Source of the DNA: an uncultured Collinsella sp.
GTDB lineage: Bacteria; Actinomycetota; Coriobacteriia; Coriobacteriales; Coriobacteriaceae
Reading direction: 5' to 3'
DNA length: 64,000 nt
NCBI GenBank assembly: GCA_900765115.1
Contig: CAAFQK010000026.1
Span: forward strand, 1-64,000
Below, in pieces: positions 59,582 to 64,000 of the stretch. Every line of letters begins with the position of its first letter. The first letter of the stretch is position 1. The notes under the pieces were generated by a model. The model was not told the origin of the DNA. It searched no databases and was given only the letters and a program-made list of their open reading frames with translations. The position numbers were made by a program, and so were the translations under genes.

Positions 59582-61179
59582 TGTCCGAAACCCTCAATGC
59601 CCAGGATATCGCCAAGAAACTGCAGGAGCAGCTCACGAGCCTCTCCGCGACGGTCGATACGCATGAGGTTTCAACGGTCGACGAGGTAGGCGACGGCATC
59701 GCGCGCGTCTCCGGCCTCAAGAGCGCCATGGCAGGCGAGCTTCTGGAGTTCAAGAGCTCCGATACCGGTGAGACCGTCTTCGGCCTTGCCCAGAACCTTG
59801 ACCGTGACGAGGTCGGCGCCGTTCTGTTTGGTGCCGTCGACTCCATCAAGGAAGGCGACGAGTGCCGCACCACTGGCCGCATTATGGATATCCCTGTGAG
59901 CCGCGCCATGCTCGGCCGCGTCGTCAATCCGCTCGGCCAGCCCATCGACGGCCTGGGCGACATCGTCGCCACGCACCGTCGCCCCATCGAGTTCAAGGCC
60001 CCCGGCGTCATCGACCGTACCCCGGTGTGTGAGCCGGTTCAGACCGGTCTGCTCGCTATCGACTCCATGGTGCCTATTGGCCGCGGTCAGCGTGAGCTCA
60101 TCATCGGCGACCGTAAGACCGGTAAGACCGCCATCGCCATCGACGCTATCCTCAACCAGCGCGGCAAGGGCATGGTCTGCATCTATGTCGCCATCGGCCA
60201 GAAGGCCTCCACGGTTGCCAACATCCGCGAGACCCTCGCTCAGCACGGTGCGCTCGACTACACCATCATCGTTTCGGCCACCGCTGCCGATTCCGCCCCT
60301 ATGCAGTACATCGCGCCTATGGCCGGTGCCGCTATCGGCGAGTTCTTCATGTACAACGGTGAGGACGGCAAGCCCGCCAGCGAGACCAACCCCGGTGGCC
60401 ACGTGCTCGTCATCTACGACGACCTGTCCAAGCAGGCTGTGGCTTACCGTCAGATGTCTCTGACGCTGCATCGTCCGCCCGGACGCGAGGCCTATCCTGG
60501 CGACATCTTCTACCTGCACTCTCGTCTGCTCGAGCGTGCAGTCAAGATGTCCAAGAAGAACGGTTATGGCTCCATGACGGCTCTTCCGATCATCGAGACC
60601 CAGGACGGCGACGTCTCGGCCTACATTCCGACCAACGTCATTTCCATTACCGATGGTCAGATCTACCTGCAGTCCGAGCTCTTCTTCCAGGGCCAGCGCC
60701 CGGCAGTCGACGTGGGCATTTCCGTGTCCCGCGTCGGTGGCGACGCGCAGACCAAGGCCATGAAGCAGGTCGCCGGCAACCTCCGTCTGGACCTTGCTTC
60801 GTACCAGGAGCTCGCCGGCTTCACGCAGTTCGGCTCCGACCTCGACGAGGCCACGCAAAAGCAGCTTACCCACGGCGCTCGCATGACTGAGCTCCTTAAG
60901 CAGCCGCGTTACCAGCCGTTTGAGGTTGGCGAGCAGATCGTTACGCTGTTCGCTGGCAACGAGGGCTTCCTGGATGACCTGGAGATCGCCGACGTGCTGC
61001 CCTTCCGTGCCGAGCTCATCGAGTACATGGACAATGGCTTTGGTTCGCTGCTCGACAAGGTTCGCGCCAAGAAGATCGATGATGACACCAAGGCTGAGCT
61101 CTTGCGCGTCATCGGCGACTTCAAGCAGCAGTTCATGGCCAAGCACCATTCGGATGTTTCTGGATCAGAGGAGAACTAA
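59581..61179 (+). CDS. atpA: ATP synthase F1 subunit alpha
   Basis: 532 residues, non-catalytic nucleotide-binding subunit. P-loop GDRKTGKT at 176-183; [28 protein letters not shown] is the family signature. Start overlaps the atpH stop (TAATG). Confidence 0.98.
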   Translation: MSETLNAQDIAKKLQEQLTSLSATVDTHEVSTVDEVGDGIARVSGLKSAMAGELLEFKSSDTGETVFGLAQNLDRDEVGAVLFGAVDSIKEGDECRTTGRIMDIPVSRAMLGRVVNPLGQPIDGLGDIVATHRRPIEFKAPGVIDRTPVCEPVQTGLLAIDSMVPIGRGQRELIIGDRKTGKTAIAIDAILNQRGKGMVCIYVAIGQKASTVANIRETLAQHGALDYTIIVSATAADSAPMQYIAPMAGAAIGEFFMYNGEDGKPASETNPGGHVLVIYDDLSKQAVAYRQMSLTLHRPPGREAYPGDIFYLHSRLLERAVKMSKKNGYGSMTALPIIETQDGDVSAYIPTNVISITDGQIYLQSELFFQGQRPAVDVGISVSRVGGDAQTKAMKQVAGNLRLDLASYQELAGFTQFGSDLDEATQKQLTHGARMTELLKQPRYQPFEVGEQIVTLFAGNEGFLDDLEIADVLPFRAELIEYMDNGFGSLLDKVRAKKIDDDTKAELLRVIGDFKQQFMAKHHSDVSGSEEN

Positions 61180-61184
61180 GCCCC

Positions 61185-63547
<2,363 letters not shown>

Positions 63548-63550
63548 GTT

Positions 63551-63943
63551 ATGCGTATCCGCATCGTGTGCCCCGTGAGCTGCGCCTATGAGGGCGACGC
63601 TGCGTTTGTGTCGATTCCGTCCACGGATGGCGAGTTTGGCGTCCTGCCTGCTCACTCCAGCGAGATCTGCACGATCGACCGCGGTTACGTTCGCGTTTCC
63701 GATAAGGCCATGGGCACTGTCGACCACACGTTTGCCGTGGCCGGCGGCTATGCCCAGGTTGCGGACGATGTCGTGACCGTTCTCGCCGAGCGCGCTTGCG
63801 ATTTGGCGACCGTCGATGCCGACAAGCTTAAAGCTGATATTCAAGGTTTTGAAGAGAAGCTGGGTAATTTGTCGGAGGATGATGCACGCCGCGCCTACCT
63901 CTATAATGAAATCGCATGGTGTAAGCTCAAGCTTGCCCAATAG
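63551..63943 (+). CDS. atpC: ATP synthase F1 subunit epsilon
   Basis: 130 residues. IRIVCPVSCAYEGDAAFVSIPSTDGEFGVLPAHSSEICTI is the beta-sandwich; the C-terminal helices (DADKLKADIQGFEEKLGNLSEDDARRAYLYNEIAWCKLKLA) are the inhibitory part. Last gene of the operon; the remaining 57 bases show no clear terminator or gene start. Confidence 0.93.
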   Translation: MRIRIVCPVSCAYEGDAAFVSIPSTDGEFGVLPAHSSEICTIDRGYVRVSDKAMGTVDHTFAVAGGYAQVADDVVTVLAERACDLATVDADKLKADIQGFEEKLGNLSEDDARRAYLYNEIAWCKLKLAQ

Positions 63944-64000
63944 TCAAACGATTTAGCGTTCGACCATTTGCGAACACATCATGCCCGGGATGGCTCAGCC

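Overview
The window is high-GC bacterial chromosome. Gene content, codon usage and the many palindromic intergenic repeats fit an actinobacterium of the class Coriobacteriia. Collinsella is my best guess; this is an inference from style, because no rRNA gene is present. No rRNA or tRNA gene was seen. Most of the window is ordinary chromosome with compact operons.

Layout. 1-470: end of an IS3-type transposase and a repeat-rich gap. 469-8758: LTA-synthase-like sulfatase (-), nitroreductase, K+ transporter Kup, a small membrane protein and a shortened KdpD-type kinase with a KdpE-type regulator. 8853-16666: fused RlmKL methyltransferase (-) with a degenerate RlmL half, HAD hydrolase, transaldolase-like protein, zinc-ribbon/DUF6273 membrane protein and Tex (-). 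17078-21506: oxidoreductase/MFS/SDR operon (-) with a divergent LysR regulator. 21741-25972: MarR plus a heterodimeric ABC exporter (-). 25973-26669: gene-free gap of structured repeats. 26670-35633: pyridoxal kinase, TIGR04076 protein, LMW phosphatase (-), DUF4143 ATPase (-), MFS (-), an LpdD-like/type I IPP isomerase fusion, lipoprotein, membrane protein and aldose epimerase. 35862-40239: amino-acid ABC importer followed by an M20 peptidase. 40259-48912: an apparent inserted island with a 2,284-residue wall-anchored adhesin and a second DUF4143 ATPase. 49123-56778: prfA, prmC, HicAB, HigBA, Sua5/YrdC, glpK and upp. 57060-63943: complete F1Fo ATP synthase operon (I-B-E-F-H-A-G-D-C).

Most notable observations. 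(1) A family of extragenic palindromes (core AATGTGACAAAGGG) occurs across the window. One copy is split exactly in two, with its halves at 40240 and 48926 bracketing the adhesin plus ATPase and a 7-base direct repeat GGACTGA at both junctions. This looks like insertion of an 8.65-kb module. (2) Both DUF4143 ATPase genes are preceded by short repeats with exact helical phasing: three 15-mers every 33 bp and four 9-11-mers every 32 bp. (3) A 140-160 nt element occurs twice (26074 and 50191) with an identical first hairpin and compensatory changes in the other helices, so it is a candidate structured RNA or palindromic mobile element. A second covarying pair lies at 16748 and 26334. (4) The adhesin carries a G8 tract before its signal peptide, suggesting phase variation. 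(5) An LpdD-like domain is fused to IPP isomerase, linking DMAPP supply to prenylated-flavin biology.
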